Positions 7,401 through 14,099 of a DNA stretch of 15,970 nt are shown here, one piece after another. The notes beneath the pieces are model-generated. The model did not search any database and was not told the origin of the DNA. It saw only the letters and a program-made list of their open reading frames with translations. Both the position numbers and the translations under genes were made by a program. Origin of the DNA: an uncultured Allomuricauda sp. (GTDB lineage: Bacteria; Bacteroidota; Bacteroidia; Flavobacteriales; Flavobacteriaceae); NCBI GenBank assembly GCA_937911965.1, contig CALDPL010000189.1, forward strand, positions 1-15,970. The letters run 5' to 3'. Every line of letters starts with the position of its first letter. Position 1 is the stretch's first letter.

Positions 7401-7819
7401 TACCCGATTTTCTCGGTCATGTCGTTCCAAACATCGGTATAGCGCATCACGGCCTTTTTACAGGCGGCGTTGTAATCGGCTATGGATATTTTGCTGCCTA
7501 TGTCCTCCTTGGAAATTCCCAGTTCCTTCTCAACCCCGATTTCTATGGGGAGGCCGTGGGTGTCCCAACCGGCCTTGCGCTTGACCTGATACCCCTTCAT
7601 GGTCTTGTACCTGGGGAAGATGTCCTTGATGGTCCGGGCCATGACATGGTGGATCCCGGGCATGCCATTGGCCGAGGGCGGCCCTTCGTAAAAGACATAT
7701 CGCTCTCCCCCTTCCCTGGTGGAAACACTTTTGTCAAAAATCCGGCTTTCCTTCCAAAAGGCCAGGATCTCCTCGGATACCTTTGGCAAATCCAATCCCG
7801 TATATTCCGCAAACTTCAT
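4412..7819 (-). CDS. ileS: Isoleucyl-tRNA synthetase, type 2, with swapped GxHH signature
   Basis: A protein of 1135 residues, typical of the long Bacteroidota IleRS and longer than the 938-residue E. coli type. It charges tRNA-Ile with isoleucine in the cytoplasm. Seen: the first class I signature within EGPPSANGMPGIHHVMARTI, where GIHH (55-58) replaces the canonical HxGH; GWDTHGLPIE (64-73); the tRNA editing (CP1) insertion after about 180; WFDSGSMPYA; and the second signature KMSKR at 683-687, followed by the anticodon-binding and C-terminal domains. IleRS2 enzymes with GxHH are reported to be strongly resistant to mupirocin, so intrinsic resistance is expected here (inference). The ATG at 7817-7819 follows a -7 element at 7851-7858. 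The dksA-like gene follows after 3 bases. No frameshift was seen. Confidence 0.97.
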   Translation of the reverse strand: MKFAEYTGLDLPKVSEEILAFWKESRIFDKSVSTREGGERYVFYEGPPSANGMPGIHHVMARTIKDIFPRYKTMKGYQVKRKAGWDTHGLPIEIGVEKELGISKEDIGSKISIADYNAACKKAVMRYTDVWNDMTEKIGYWVDMDDPYITYEPKYMESVWWLLKQIYDKGLLYKGYTIQPYSPKAGTGLSSHELNQPGTYQEVTDTTVTAQFKAEKESLPDFLKEIGEDIHFLAWTTTPWTLPSNTALTVGPKIDYVLVRTYNQYTFRPIWVVLAKALVGHNFSGKFVETPEDGDFDSYVPGNGKEKIPYQVLAGFKGSDLVGIRYEQLLPYALPHDHPENAFRLISGDFVTTVDGTGIVHTAPTFGADDALVAKQAVPEVPPMLVKDDNGQLVPLVDLQGRFRPEMGELAGKYVKNEYYEEGQVPEKSVDVEIAIGLKESNGAFKVEKYLHTYPNCWRTDKPILYYPLDSWFIKVTDVRDRMFELNLGINWKPKATGEGRFGNWLANANDWNLSRSRYWGIPLPIWRTEDGKEEKIIGSVEELKAEMAKAVEAGLMERDLFGEFVVGDLSDANYSTIDLHKNIVDEIVLVSPSGKPMSRETDLIDVWFDSGSMPYAQWHYPFENKELIDGGIAFPADFIAEGVDQTRGWFYTLHAIATMVFDTVSYKNVVSNGLVLDKEGKKMSKRLGNAVDPFEVLPEHGPDATRWYMISNANPWDNLKFDMEGIVEVKRKFFGTLYNTYSFLALYANIDGFGYREEEVPLKDRPELDQWILSELHSLIREVDKAYADYEPTRAARMISDYVQEYLSNWYVRLGRRRFWKGDYQGDKISAYQTLYTCLSTLAKLSAPIAPFYMDRLYRDLDAVTQKEGFESVHLADFPEFDPAMVNQKLERRMQLAQKISSLVLSIRQKERIKVRQPLKKIMIPVLDQAQKEDIQAVGDLIRAEVNVKEIELLDDGSGMLVKQIKPNFKVLGPKFGKDMKAIAAAVDQLDQGHIQKLEREGELTLPLENKSVILQLSDVEISSQDIEGWLVASSGPLTVALDVTLDESLRKEGIARELVNRIQNIRKESGFEVTDKIDIKILKDGLVEKAISSNEAYIKTETLTAELNFEEKLDEGIAIAFDQVNTKLFIQKH

Positions 7820-7850
7820 AGACTCCCTATAACTCTTGAATTCAAGTTTG

Positions 7851-7858
7851 CAAAATTA
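7851..7858 (-). promoter_or_regulatory. Candidate -7 element for ileS (TAATTTTG)
   Basis: The minus strand reads TAATTTTG within an AT-rich stretch, a perfect TAnnTTTG match 31 bases upstream of the ileS ATG. The predicted leader is about 25 bases, too short for a T-box, and I see no T-box or riboswitch. No clear -33 TTG. Confidence 0.45.
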
Positions 7859-8000
7859 TAAATTTAGATGGAATTACGGCCTAGCATTCCCGGAATAGAT
7901 TTTCCTTAAAATCCTTGCAGTAAATATGATATGTGCCGGGAAGTGGATTCAAATTAAATTTAGTACCTTGATTTCCTATTAACACTAATCCCATACCGAA

Positions 8001-8315
8001 ATGAAAAAATTAATTATCGCAACAATGGCATTGGCTTTGGCCATGCCCCTATTGGGCTCGTGCAAGGATGCGGCCGACAAGACCAAGGAGGCCACCCAGG
8101 AAGCCGGAGAGGCCATGGAAGAGGCCATGGACGAGGCCGGGGATGCCCTTGACAAGGCGGGTGAGAGCCTCAAGGATGCCTCCAATGAGGTAATCGATTC
8201 CGCCAAGGAGGTCGGAAAAGATGCCAAGGAATTGGGTCAAAAGGCCCTGGACAGCCTTAAAAAGGCGGGCGAGGATGCCAAGGAAGCCACAAAAAAGGCC
8301 ATAGACGACCTTTAA
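8001..8315 (+). CDS. Small Ala/Lys/Glu-rich lipoprotein, predicted long amphipathic helix (LEA-like)
   Basis: A protein of 104 residues. Residues 1-20 form a lipoprotein signal peptide (MKK, hydrophobic core, LLGSC with the lipidated cysteine at 21). The mature 84 residues consist almost only of A, K, E, D, G, S, L, M and T, with repeats of the type KDAxxKxKEA, EAGEAMEEAMDEAGDALDKAG and KELGQKALDSLKKAGEDAKEATKKA. There is no Pro, Trp, Cys, His or Phe after the lipid anchor. The 11-residue-like spacing and composition resemble group 3 LEA or apolipoprotein-like helices that lie on membranes or protect them during water or osmotic stress; that role is an inference from composition. CKD after cleavage partly resembles Bacteroidota surface-export signals. 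It is a single-gene unit with its own terminator, divergent from ileS. Confidence 0.8.
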   Translation: MKKLIIATMALALAMPLLGSCKDAADKTKEATQEAGEAMEEAMDEAGDALDKAGESLKDASNEVIDSAKEVGKDAKELGQKALDSLKKAGEDAKEATKKAIDDL

Positions 8316-8331
8316 GATCTTCCCGCAAAGC

Positions 8332-8363
8332 ACATAAGGGGCCTCATTGGCCCCTTATGTTTT
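8332..8363 (+). terminator. Rho-independent terminator after the small lipoprotein gene
   Basis: ACATAAGGGGCC (8332-8343), loop TCATT, GGCCCCTTATGT (8349-8360), then TTT: a perfect 12-base-pair stem 17 bases after the stop. The T run is short. It lies between convergent genes; on the minus strand no T run follows, so it mainly serves the plus-strand gene. Confidence 0.75.
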
Positions 8364-8403
8364 GGATGGGTTCCCGTAAACCCAAAAGGGAGAGCGGCCA
8401 CAT

Positions 8404-9123
8404 TCACCCAAAGACCGCGCTTAAAACGGCCAGGGATTTCGGTTCCCTGAATCCATGGAGCTGAAGCTTGTAGTAGAGGATCATCCGCTGCAAAAGTTTC
8501 CTGCGCACGGCCCTGCCCGTTTTAATGGAATCCAAGGCCTCGAATTCCACCCCCAAAAAGGCCCTGAAATGCCCCAACAGCTCCCCTTCGATCAGGGGGT
8601 TTGGGGAAGGACTGTTGCAAAACTCCCCCTCCTGCAAATCAAAATAGGGGGCCTCCATCAAGCGGGTGTCCGGATAAAAACCCAGGTACCTACTGAGGTT
8701 CAACAGAAAAAGTATATGGAAATCCGGGGAGAGCCCGTGGGTGTCCAACCACTGAAGGGCATATTCCAGATAGCGGAACAAGGCCGGGTCCCGCTGCTGT
8801 TCCTGTATGCTGTTGCCCAACATTTCCGCCAAAAAAAGGACCAGACTGTTCTTTGGCTGTTCCGTGTGCAGGCTCTGGTAGGGAACCGACACCCTGACCT
8901 CCGACAAATGCTCCAGACTTCCCTTGTTCCTGTGGTTGGCCACCAGTTCCAATTGCATCAGGGGCAGAAAATAGGCCGCTTTCACCTTCCCTTTCCTGGA
9001 GGAGAGCACCCCCTTCAACAGATAGGACTTCAGGCCATCGCTTTCCGTATAGGCCCGGACAATCAAACTGCTGTCCCCGTATTTAAGGGAAGAGAGTACA
9101 ATGGCCTTGGTGGTGGTTCGCAT
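8404..9123 (-). CDS. recO: DNA repair protein RecO
   Basis: A protein of 239 residues. RecO loads RecA at gaps with RecR in the RecFOR pathway and anneals SSB-coated strands. The N-terminus (TTKAIVLSSLKYGDSSLIVRAYTE) is the OB-fold start typical of RecO, followed by LLKGVLSSRKGKVKAAYFLPLMQLELV; the rest is the helical domain (NLSRYLGFYPD at about 163-173). There is a single Cys (in GEFCNSP), so the C-terminal zinc finger of Deinococcus-type RecO is absent. The ATG at 9121-9123 is preceded by a well-formed promoter with both elements (9143-9172) and a leader of about 13 bases. It is convergent with the small lipoprotein gene and is not in an operon with its neighbours. Confidence 0.92.
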   Translation of the reverse strand: MRTTTKAIVLSSLKYGDSSLIVRAYTESDGLKSYLLKGVLSSRKGKVKAAYFLPLMQLELVANHRNKGSLEHLSEVRVSVPYQSLHTEQPKNSLVLFLAEMLGNSIQEQQRDPALFRYLEYALQWLDTHGLSPDFHILFLLNLSRYLGFYPDTRLMEAPYFDLQEGEFCNSPSPNPLIEGELLGHFRAFLGVEFEALDSIKTGRAVRRKLLQRMILYYKLQLHGFREPKSLAVLSAVFG

Positions 9124-9142
9124 AAATTGAAAATACTGCGGT

Positions 9143-9172
9143 CAAAAGTATAAAGGTACACACTCACGTCAA
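9143..9172 (-). promoter_or_regulatory. Promoter of recO (TTG-N19-TACTTTTG)
   Basis: On the minus strand, TTG at 9172-9170, a 19-base spacer, then TACTTTTG at 9150-9143. Both elements match the Bacteroidota consensus exactly. It ends 20 bases upstream of the recO ATG. This is one of the best promoters in the window. Confidence 0.6.
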
Positions 9173-9286
9173 GCTTGGCCATATGAAAGGAAGGGTGTAA
9201 CCGGGAAATGACCTCTACTTCTTAAGATTTAACTCCCCTGCCAAGGGGTCCTTCCATAATTGGATTGTACCGGCCGGACCCAATGG

Positions 9287-10630
9287 TCAGATGACCCCCT
9301 GGGCCAACATGGCATCCGCCACCTTGACAAATCCCGCGATATTGGCGCCCTTGACATAGTTGCAGAACCCGTCCTTTCCGGTACCGTATTGGATGCAGGA
9401 GCTGTGGATGCCCTCCATGATCCCCTTCAGACGGAAATCCACCTTTTCCCTGGTCCAGCTCAACCTCAATGAGTTCTGTGACATTTCCATTCCCGAGGTG
9501 GCCACCCCTCCGGCATTGGATGCCTTTCCGGGGGCAAAGAGCACCTTGGCCCGGTGGAAATGGTGGATGGCCTCCGGAGTGGAGGGCATATTGGCCCCTT
9601 CGGCCACGGCAATGCATCCGTTCTTGATCAGGGCATCGGCATCCGTCCCATCGAGTTCGTTCTGGGTGGCACAGGGCAGGGCGATGTCACAGGGAACCTT
9701 CCATGGGGTCTCCCCCTTGTGGAACTCCGCGGAGGGATAGACCTCGGCATAGGCCGATATCCTTCCCCTTCTGTTGTTCTTCAGGTCCATGACAAAGGCC
9801 AATTTTTCGGCATCGATCCCCTCCTTGTCGTAAATATAACCTTCCGAATCCGAAAGGGTCAAGGGCCTGCCCCCCAATTGGAGGACCTTTTCAGCGGCGT
9901 ACTGGGCCACGTTTCCGGAGCCCGATATCAGTACCCTTTTGCCCTCGAAGGATTCCCCCTTGGTGGCGAGCATGCTGTCGGCAAAGTAGACCGTCCCGTA
10001 TCCGGTGGATTCCGGGCGGATCAAGGATCCTCCCCAACTCAGGCCCTTTCCGGTCAACACCCCGGTAAATTCGTTCTGCAGTTTTTTGTACATCCCAAAG
10101 AGAAAGCCCACCTCCCGGGCCCCCACCCCGATATCCCCCGCGGGCACATCGGTATTGGGACCGATATGGCGCCACAGCTCCGCCATAAAGGCCTGGCAGA
10201 ACCGCATGACCTCATCGTCCGACTTCCCCTTGGGATCAAAATCGGAGCCTCCCTTTCCCCCGCCCATGGGCAGGGTGGTCAGGCTGTTCTTGAACACCTG
10301 TTCAAAGGCCAGGAACTTCAGCACACTGGCGTTGACCGTGGGATGGAACCTGAGTCCCCCCTTATAGGGGCCAATGGCCGAGTTCATCTGCACCCGGTAG
10401 CCGCGGTTCACATGGATCTTGCCCTCGTCGTCCACCCAGGCCACCCTAAAGGAGATCAAACGTTCCGGTTCGACCATTCTCAAAAGGATGCCTTTTCCAT
10501 GATAGATCTCGTGCTCTGCGATATAGGGTATCACCGTTTCGGCCACTTCCTGTACCGCTTGAATGAATTCCGGTTCATGGGCGTTTCGGACCTTCACCTG
10601 ATCCATGAATGCTTTGATTTTTTCTTCCAT
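9287..10630 (-). CDS. gdhA: NADP-specific glutamate dehydrogenase (hexameric type)
   Basis: A protein of 447 residues, the standard length of the small hexameric enzymes. It makes glutamate from 2-oxoglutarate, ammonia and a reduced nicotinamide cofactor, linking carbon and nitrogen metabolism in the cytoplasm. Key parts are GPYKGGLRFHP with substrate-binding Lys90, LPMGGGKGGSDFDPKG with the catalytic Lys126, PAGDIGVGAREVGFL, the nucleotide-binding turn SGSGNVAQYAAE in the Rossmann domain, and EGANMPSTPEA. The sequence around GPYKGGLRF and the total length fit the NADPH-using biosynthetic type rather than the NAD type. The ATG at 10628-10630 has a leader of about 70 bases if the promoter at 10708-10734 is correct, longer than that of its neighbours, which leaves room for leader control; I see no named riboswitch in it. 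It stands alone between recO and the cystathionine gene, all on the minus strand. Confidence 0.96.
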   Translation of the reverse strand: MEEKIKAFMDQVKVRNAHEPEFIQAVQEVAETVIPYIAEHEIYHGKGILLRMVEPERLISFRVAWVDDEGKIHVNRGYRVQMNSAIGPYKGGLRFHPTVNASVLKFLAFEQVFKNSLTTLPMGGGKGGSDFDPKGKSDDEVMRFCQAFMAELWRHIGPNTDVPAGDIGVGAREVGFLFGMYKKLQNEFTGVLTGKGLSWGGSLIRPESTGYGTVYFADSMLATKGESFEGKRVLISGSGNVAQYAAEKVLQLGGRPLTLSDSEGYIYDKEGIDAEKLAFVMDLKNNRRGRISAYAEVYPSAEFHKGETPWKVPCDIALPCATQNELDGTDADALIKNGCIAVAEGANMPSTPEAIHHFHRAKVLFAPGKASNAGGVATSGMEMSQNSLRLSWTREKVDFRLKGIMEGIHSSCIQYGTGKDGFCNYVKGANIAGFVKVADAMLAQGVI

Positions 10631-10707
10631 ACCTGGATTAAAATTACGTTCCCCTCCAATTGCCGGGAAGCTTGGTTAGTATATGGGCCAGTCCGTGGAT
10701 GGGTTGG

Positions 10708-10734
10708 CAAAATTATATTTTTTCAGGGACCCAA
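10708..10734 (-). promoter_or_regulatory. Candidate promoter of gdhA (TTG-N16-TAATTTTG)
   Basis: The minus strand has TTG at 10734-10732, 16 bases, then TAATTTTG at 10715-10708. The -7 element is perfect and the spacer is one base shorter than usual. The predicted start is near 10701, giving a leader of about 70 bases before gdhA. Confidence 0.45.
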
Positions 10735-10755
10735 AGGCCTGTTTTCCCCTATTTT

Positions 10756-11916
10756 TCACAGCACGTCAAGGGCCTGCTCCAGGTCCTCGACCAAATCTCC
10801 CCCGTCCTCAATGCCCACACTGAGCCGGATCAGGGCGTCTACCAGCCCGTTCCTCTCCCGCTCTTCCCGGGGTATGCCGGCGTGGGTCATGCTGGCCGGG
10901 TGCCCCGCCAGGCTCTCCACCCCGCCCAGGGATTCTGCAAGGGTAAAGAGCCGGAGCCGCTCCACAAAGGCAATGGCATCCCCATACTTCCCCCCTTTGG
11001 GCACAAAGGACAACATTCCCCCAAAGTCCTTCATCTGCCGCTTTGCCAGTGCGTGGTCCGGGTGGGTCTCCAAACCGGGCCAGTACACTTTTTCCACCTT
11101 GGGGTGCCCCTGGAGGAAGCGGGCCACCACCGCCCCGTTCTCGCAATGCCTTTGCATGCGCAGGTGCAGGGGCTTGATCCCCCTCAGGGCCAAAAAGCTG
11201 TCCATGGGCCCCAAGACGGCCCCACTGGCGTTCTGTATGAATCGGATCTGATCGGCAAGTTCCGGATCGCGGACCACAAGGGCCCCGGCGACCAGGTCGC
11301 TATGTCCGCCCAAATACTTGGTGGCGGAGTGCATCACAATATCGGCCCCGAGCTCCAACGGCCGTTGCAGATAGGGTGTGGCAAAGGTATTGTCCACGGC
11401 CAGGAGCAATCCGTGCTCCTTGGTGAACCGGGCCACTTCCCTGAGGTCGACCAGGTTCATCAAAGGGTTGGTCGGGGTTTCCACCCAAACCAGTTTGGTC
11501 CTCCCGTTACGGACGGATTCCAAGGCGGACAAATCCCGCATATTCACAAAATCGAATGAAATACCATATTTTTCAAACACTTTTTTGAACAATCGATAAC
11601 TGCCCCCGTAGAGGTCATTGGTCGCAATGACCCCATCCCCGGGAACCAATAGCTTGAGCACCGCATCCATGGCGGCAAGCCCACTGGCAAAGGCAAATCC
11701 ATGGGTCCCCTGCTCAATGCTGGCCAGACTGTTCTCCAGGGCAGTACGGGTGGGATTCCCCGATCGGGAATACTCATAGCCCCGATGCCCGCCGGGGGTG
11801 GTCTGCGCATAGGTGGAGGTCTGATAGATCGGGGGCATCACCGCCCCATAGGCCTTGTCGGGCTCCTGCCCCCCATGGACGGTCAGGCTGTTGAACCCCA
11901 GTTCCTTTTTCTTCAT
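10756..11916 (-). CDS. metB: Cystathionine gamma-synthase / Cys-Met metabolism PLP enzyme
   Basis: A protein of 386 residues of the Cys/Met metabolism PLP family. Seen: [10 protein letters not shown] (47-56), whose Tyr49 and Arg51 bind the cofactor phosphate of the partner subunit; the glycine turn [19 protein letters not shown] with Asp175 against the pyridine nitrogen; and [11 protein letters not shown] with the Schiff-base Lys200. ETPTNPLM and the C-terminal [11 protein letters not shown] and [11 protein letters not shown] are also family-typical. The family includes cystathionine gamma-synthase, gamma-lyase and beta-lyase, which motifs alone separate poorly; gamma-synthase (O-acylhomoserine plus cysteine to cystathionine) or gamma-lyase are the likeliest. 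No other methionine gene adjoins it. The ATG at 11914-11916 follows a perfect -7 element at 11934-11941, divergent from the lipoprotein gene at 12009. Confidence 0.87.
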   Translation of the reverse strand: MKKKELGFNSLTVHGGQEPDKAYGAVMPPIYQTSTYAQTTPGGHRGYEYSRSGNPTRTALENSLASIEQGTHGFAFASGLAAMDAVLKLLVPGDGVIATNDLYGGSYRLFKKVFEKYGISFDFVNMRDLSALESVRNGRTKLVWVETPTNPLMNLVDLREVARFTKEHGLLLAVDNTFATPYLQRPLELGADIVMHSATKYLGGHSDLVAGALVVRDPELADQIRFIQNASGAVLGPMDSFLALRGIKPLHLRMQRHCENGAVVARFLQGHPKVEKVYWPGLETHPDHALAKRQMKDFGGMLSFVPKGGKYGDAIAFVERLRLFTLAESLGGVESLAGHPASMTHAGIPREERERNGLVDALIRLSVGIEDGGDLVEDLEQALDVL

Positions 11917-11933
11917 TCGATATGGTATTTGTG

Positions 11934-11941
11934 CAAATGTA
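11934..11941 (-). promoter_or_regulatory. Candidate -7 element for the cystathionine synthase gene (TACATTTG)
   Basis: The minus strand reads TACATTTG, a perfect match 17 bases upstream of the ATG, giving a leader of about 11 bases. Its -33 region overlaps that of the divergent promoter at 11982-11989. No TTG at standard spacing. Confidence 0.45.
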
Positions 11942-11981
11942 ATGGTTTAGTTCAATGCTTTTCCGGCAAGGCCCGATGTCC

Positions 11982-11989
11982 TATCTTTG
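11982..11989 (+). promoter_or_regulatory. Candidate -7 element for the DUF3298 lipoprotein (TATCTTTG)
   Basis: TATCTTTG is a perfect TAnnTTTG match. The predicted start near 11996 is about 13 bases before the ATG at 12009, which excludes the earlier in-frame ATG at 11955 as the start. No clear -33 TTG. Confidence 0.5.
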
Positions 11990-12008
11990 TTCCCTGAATT
12001 GCCCCGAT

Positions 12009-12749
12009 ATGAAAAAAATTCTGTCCGTCGCCCTCTGCCTGGGTCTGCTTTTGGCCTGTGAATCCGAATCCAAATTGACCTACGAGCCCCTGAAATTGGA
12101 AGGGGAGGCCTGTGAAAAATGTCCAAAAATCGAAATCAACATCCCCAATGCCCTGGATGACACTCCCGTGGCCAAGGCCATAAATCGGGCCTTGGGCGAG
12201 GAAATAATCAGCATACTGTCCTTCAGTGATGGGGCGGAAATCGACAATGTGGAAAAGGCCATTGCTTCCTTTACGGACAGCTACAGGGAACTGCGGGACA
12301 AATACGACTACGAAATGCCCTGGGAGGCCACTGTGGATGGAAGGGTGGTCCATGAAAACGACGAACTGGTCTGTCTGGAAGTCAAATCCTATTCCTTCAC
12401 CGGGGGTGCCCATGGCTATTCCTCGACCACTTACCTGAACTTTGACAAGGGAAAGAGCAGGGAATTGGAAGCAGGGGAGCTGTTCAGGGACCTCAAGGGC
12501 TTTGAAGACTTTGCCGAGGCCAGATTCCGCCAGAGAGAAAACATCCCGGCCGAGGGAAACATCAATGCCACAGGCTTTATGTTCGAGGGGGACCGCTTTC
12601 ACCTGCCCCTGAACATCGGATATACCGACCAAGGGCTGCAACTCATCTACAACCAGTACGAGGTGGCCTCCTATGCCGACGGCCCCATTGTCCTGACCCT
12701 GCCCTATTCCGAAGTGAACCCATACCTGAAGTTCAAGGTAAAATCCTGA
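12009..12749 (+). CDS. DUF3298/RsiV-type periplasmic lipoprotein
   Basis: A protein of 246 residues. It has a lipoprotein signal (MKKILSVALCLGLLLAC, lipidated Cys17), then a CxxC pair (Cys35, Cys38) and a domain of the DUF4163/DUF3298 type. The most telling motif is YSFTGGAHGYSSTTYLNFD, as in the extracellular parts of Bacillus RsiV and PdaC, followed by the usual end with LPYSEVNPYLKF. RsiV binds lysozyme and PdaC deacetylates peptidoglycan; this protein lacks the catalytic polysaccharide deacetylase domain and any anti-sigma part, so the function is unknown, perhaps ligand binding at the cell envelope. An earlier in-frame ATG at 11955 lies upstream of the -7 element at 11982-11989; starting at 12009 gives the clean signal peptide. 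It is followed by the ArsC-like operon on the same strand but probably a separate promoter. Confidence 0.85.
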   Translation: MKKILSVALCLGLLLACESESKLTYEPLKLEGEACEKCPKIEINIPNALDDTPVAKAINRALGEEIISILSFSDGAEIDNVEKAIASFTDSYRELRDKYDYEMPWEATVDGRVVHENDELVCLEVKSYSFTGGAHGYSSTTYLNFDKGKSRELEAGELFRDLKGFEDFAEARFRQRENIPAEGNINATGFMFEGDRFHLPLNIGYTDQGLQLIYNQYEVASYADGPIVLTLPYSEVNPYLKFKVKS

Positions 12750-12757
12750 TCTATACG

Positions 12758-12765
12758 TACCTTTG
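12758..12765 (+). promoter_or_regulatory. Candidate -7 element for the ArsC-like/EamA operon (TACCTTTG)
   Basis: TACCTTTG matches TAnnTTTG exactly. It predicts a start near 12772 and a leader of about 63 bases before the ATG at 12835. An upstream in-frame TTG at 12763 lies inside this element and is unlikely to be the start codon. No -33 TTG at good spacing. Confidence 0.45.
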
Positions 12766-12834
12766 AAAAATGATTTCCAAAAGTTCCCCTTGGGGGACCG
12801 AGGTCGATTTTTCCCAAATACACTTTTGAACAGC

Positions 12835-13188
12835 ATGAAAAAAATATACCATCTGGGCAGCTGCTCCACCTGTCAACGAATCCTGAAAGATCTCCAACCC
12901 TTGGAGGGGGTGGAATTGCAGGACATCAAAACCGAACCCATTACCGAGGAGCAATTGAAGGAGCTGGTGGCCCTCTCGGGCAGCCATGAATCCCTTTTCA
13001 GTCGAAGGGCCATACTCTTCCGACAAAGGGGACTGCACCAAAAGGAGCTGGGCGAACAAGACTACAAAAACCTGATCCTGGACCATTACACTTTTTTGAA
13101 AAGGCCGGTGATCCTGATCGATGAACAGATCTTCATCGGAAACTCCAAGACCACCGTATCGGCCGCAAAGGCGGCACTGCACCCATGA
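12835..13188 (+). CDS. ArsC/Spx-family thioredoxin-fold protein (arsenate reductase-like)
   Basis: A protein of 117 residues, the usual length for the ArsC/Spx group. It begins with the short beta strand and CxxC motif (KKIYHLGSCSTCQRIL, Cys10 and Cys13); LKRPVILIDEQIFIG near the end has the conserved Arg-Pro of the family, which in ArsC helps bind the oxyanion. The CxxC is unlike the single-cysteine ArsC of plasmid R773 and more like Spx or YffB proteins, so arsenate reduction is not assured; a thiol-redox role is equally possible. No ArsR or arsenite pump is next to it. The ATG at 12835 gives the family N-terminus. Its TGA overlaps the transporter's ATG (ATGA at 13185-13188), so the two are translationally coupled. 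Confidence 0.85.
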   Translation: MKKIYHLGSCSTCQRILKDLQPLEGVELQDIKTEPITEEQLKELVALSGSHESLFSRRAILFRQRGLHQKELGEQDYKNLILDHYTFLKRPVILIDEQIFIGNSKTTVSAAKAALHP

Positions 13189-14099
13189 ACAAGAGAAGCT
13201 GGGCCCTCTTGGCGGCCTTTGCCGCTTCGGCCATTTACGGCCTGAACCACAGCCTGGCCAAGGGGGTGATGCCCGACTACATCCAACCCTTTGCCTTCAT
13301 CATGCTCCGGGTCAGTGGGGCGGCCATACTGTTTTGGATCATTTCCCCCTTGGGACCCAAGGAAAAAATTGCCGGAAAGGACTGGCCCCGACTGGTCCTC
13401 TGCGCCCTTTTGGGAATGGGGATCAATATGCTCACCTTCTTCAAGGGGCTGCAACTCTCCACCCCGATCAACAGTTCCGTATTGGTGACCCTGACCCCCA
13501 TCATCGTGGTGATCTTATCGGCCCTGCTCCTTCGGGAACGGGTAAGCTTGAACAAGGGCCTGGGCATCCTTTTGGGCTTTCTCGGGGCCCTGGGCCTCAT
13601 CCTCTTCGGGGCGGAGGTGCGACAGGATGCCCCCAACATCCCCTTGGGAAATTTTCTGTTCGTGATCAATGCCATCACCTATGGCAGTTATCTGATCTTG
13701 GTAAAAAAATTGATTGAAAAATACCATCCCTTCACCATGATGAAGTGGCTCTTCGGCATCTCTGCCATTTTGACCTTGCCGGTCACCCTGCCCGAATTTC
13801 TGGAGATCCAATGGGCCGAACTGCCGATGTGGGTCTTTGGCACGGTGCTCTTTGTGATCGTATGCACCACCTTTTTGGCCTATCTGTTCAATATTTTTGC
13901 ACTTTCCCAACTCCGTGCGACCACAGTGGGCGCCTTTGTGTACCTCGAGCCCTTGGTGGGCATCCTCTTCGCCCTGGCCTTGGGGACGGACACGCTCAGC
14001 CCGGTGAAGGCCTTGGCGGCCCTGATGGTCTTGGTGGGAGTTTTTCTGGCCAGCAGGAAACCCAGGCCGGAGGGGAAATTGCGGGAGAAGAAAGCCTAA
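13185..14099 (+). CDS. EamA-family (DMT) inner-membrane transporter
   Basis: A protein of 304 residues with about ten hydrophobic segments in two EamA halves (about 6-140 and 153-292), the standard drug/metabolite transporter layout. Typical motifs are FIMLRVSGAAILFW and GLQLSTPINSSVLVTLTPIIVVILSALLLRE in the first half and ALSQLRATTVGAFVYLEPLVGILFA in the second, the paired SPxxA/LEP-like segments of the family. The substrate cannot be told; members export amino acids, nucleosides or drugs. It starts within the stop of the ArsC-like gene (4-base overlap), so it belongs to that operon. Its TAA at 14097-14099 overlaps the stop of the convergent thioesterase gene by 4 bases, leaving no room for an intergenic terminator. 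The C-terminal tail is basic and cytoplasmic. Confidence 0.92.
   Translation: MNKRSWALLAAFAASAIYGLNHSLAKGVMPDYIQPFAFIMLRVSGAAILFWIISPLGPKEKIAGKDWPRLVLCALLGMGINMLTFFKGLQLSTPINSSVLVTLTPIIVVILSALLLRERVSLNKGLGILLGFLGALGLILFGAEVRQDAPNIPLGNFLFVINAITYGSYLILVKKLIEKYHPFTMMKWLFGISAILTLPVTLPEFLEIQWAELPMWVFGTVLFVIVCTTFLAYLFNIFALSQLRATTVGAFVYLEPLVGILFALALGTDTLSPVKALAALMVLVGVFLASRKPRPEGKLREKKA

Noticed and set aside
5717..7861. Long open frame of 714 codons on the plus strand
   Set aside because: It is antisense to ileS, has no recognisable domain, and results from the codon bias of the real gene leaving few stops in the opposite frame.
9234..9247. CCCCT-GCCA-AGGGG hairpin downstream of gdhA as a terminator
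   Set aside because: The stem is only 5 base pairs and no T run follows on the minus strand, so I do not call it.
10716..10745. Dyad-like stretch after the cystathionine gene as its terminator
   Set aside because: Pairing is interrupted, and on the transcribed strand it is followed by A residues, not T.
9554..11251. Open frame of 565 codons on the plus strand
   Set aside because: It covers gdhA, the intergenic region and part of the cystathionine gene in antisense; no domain, no promoter.
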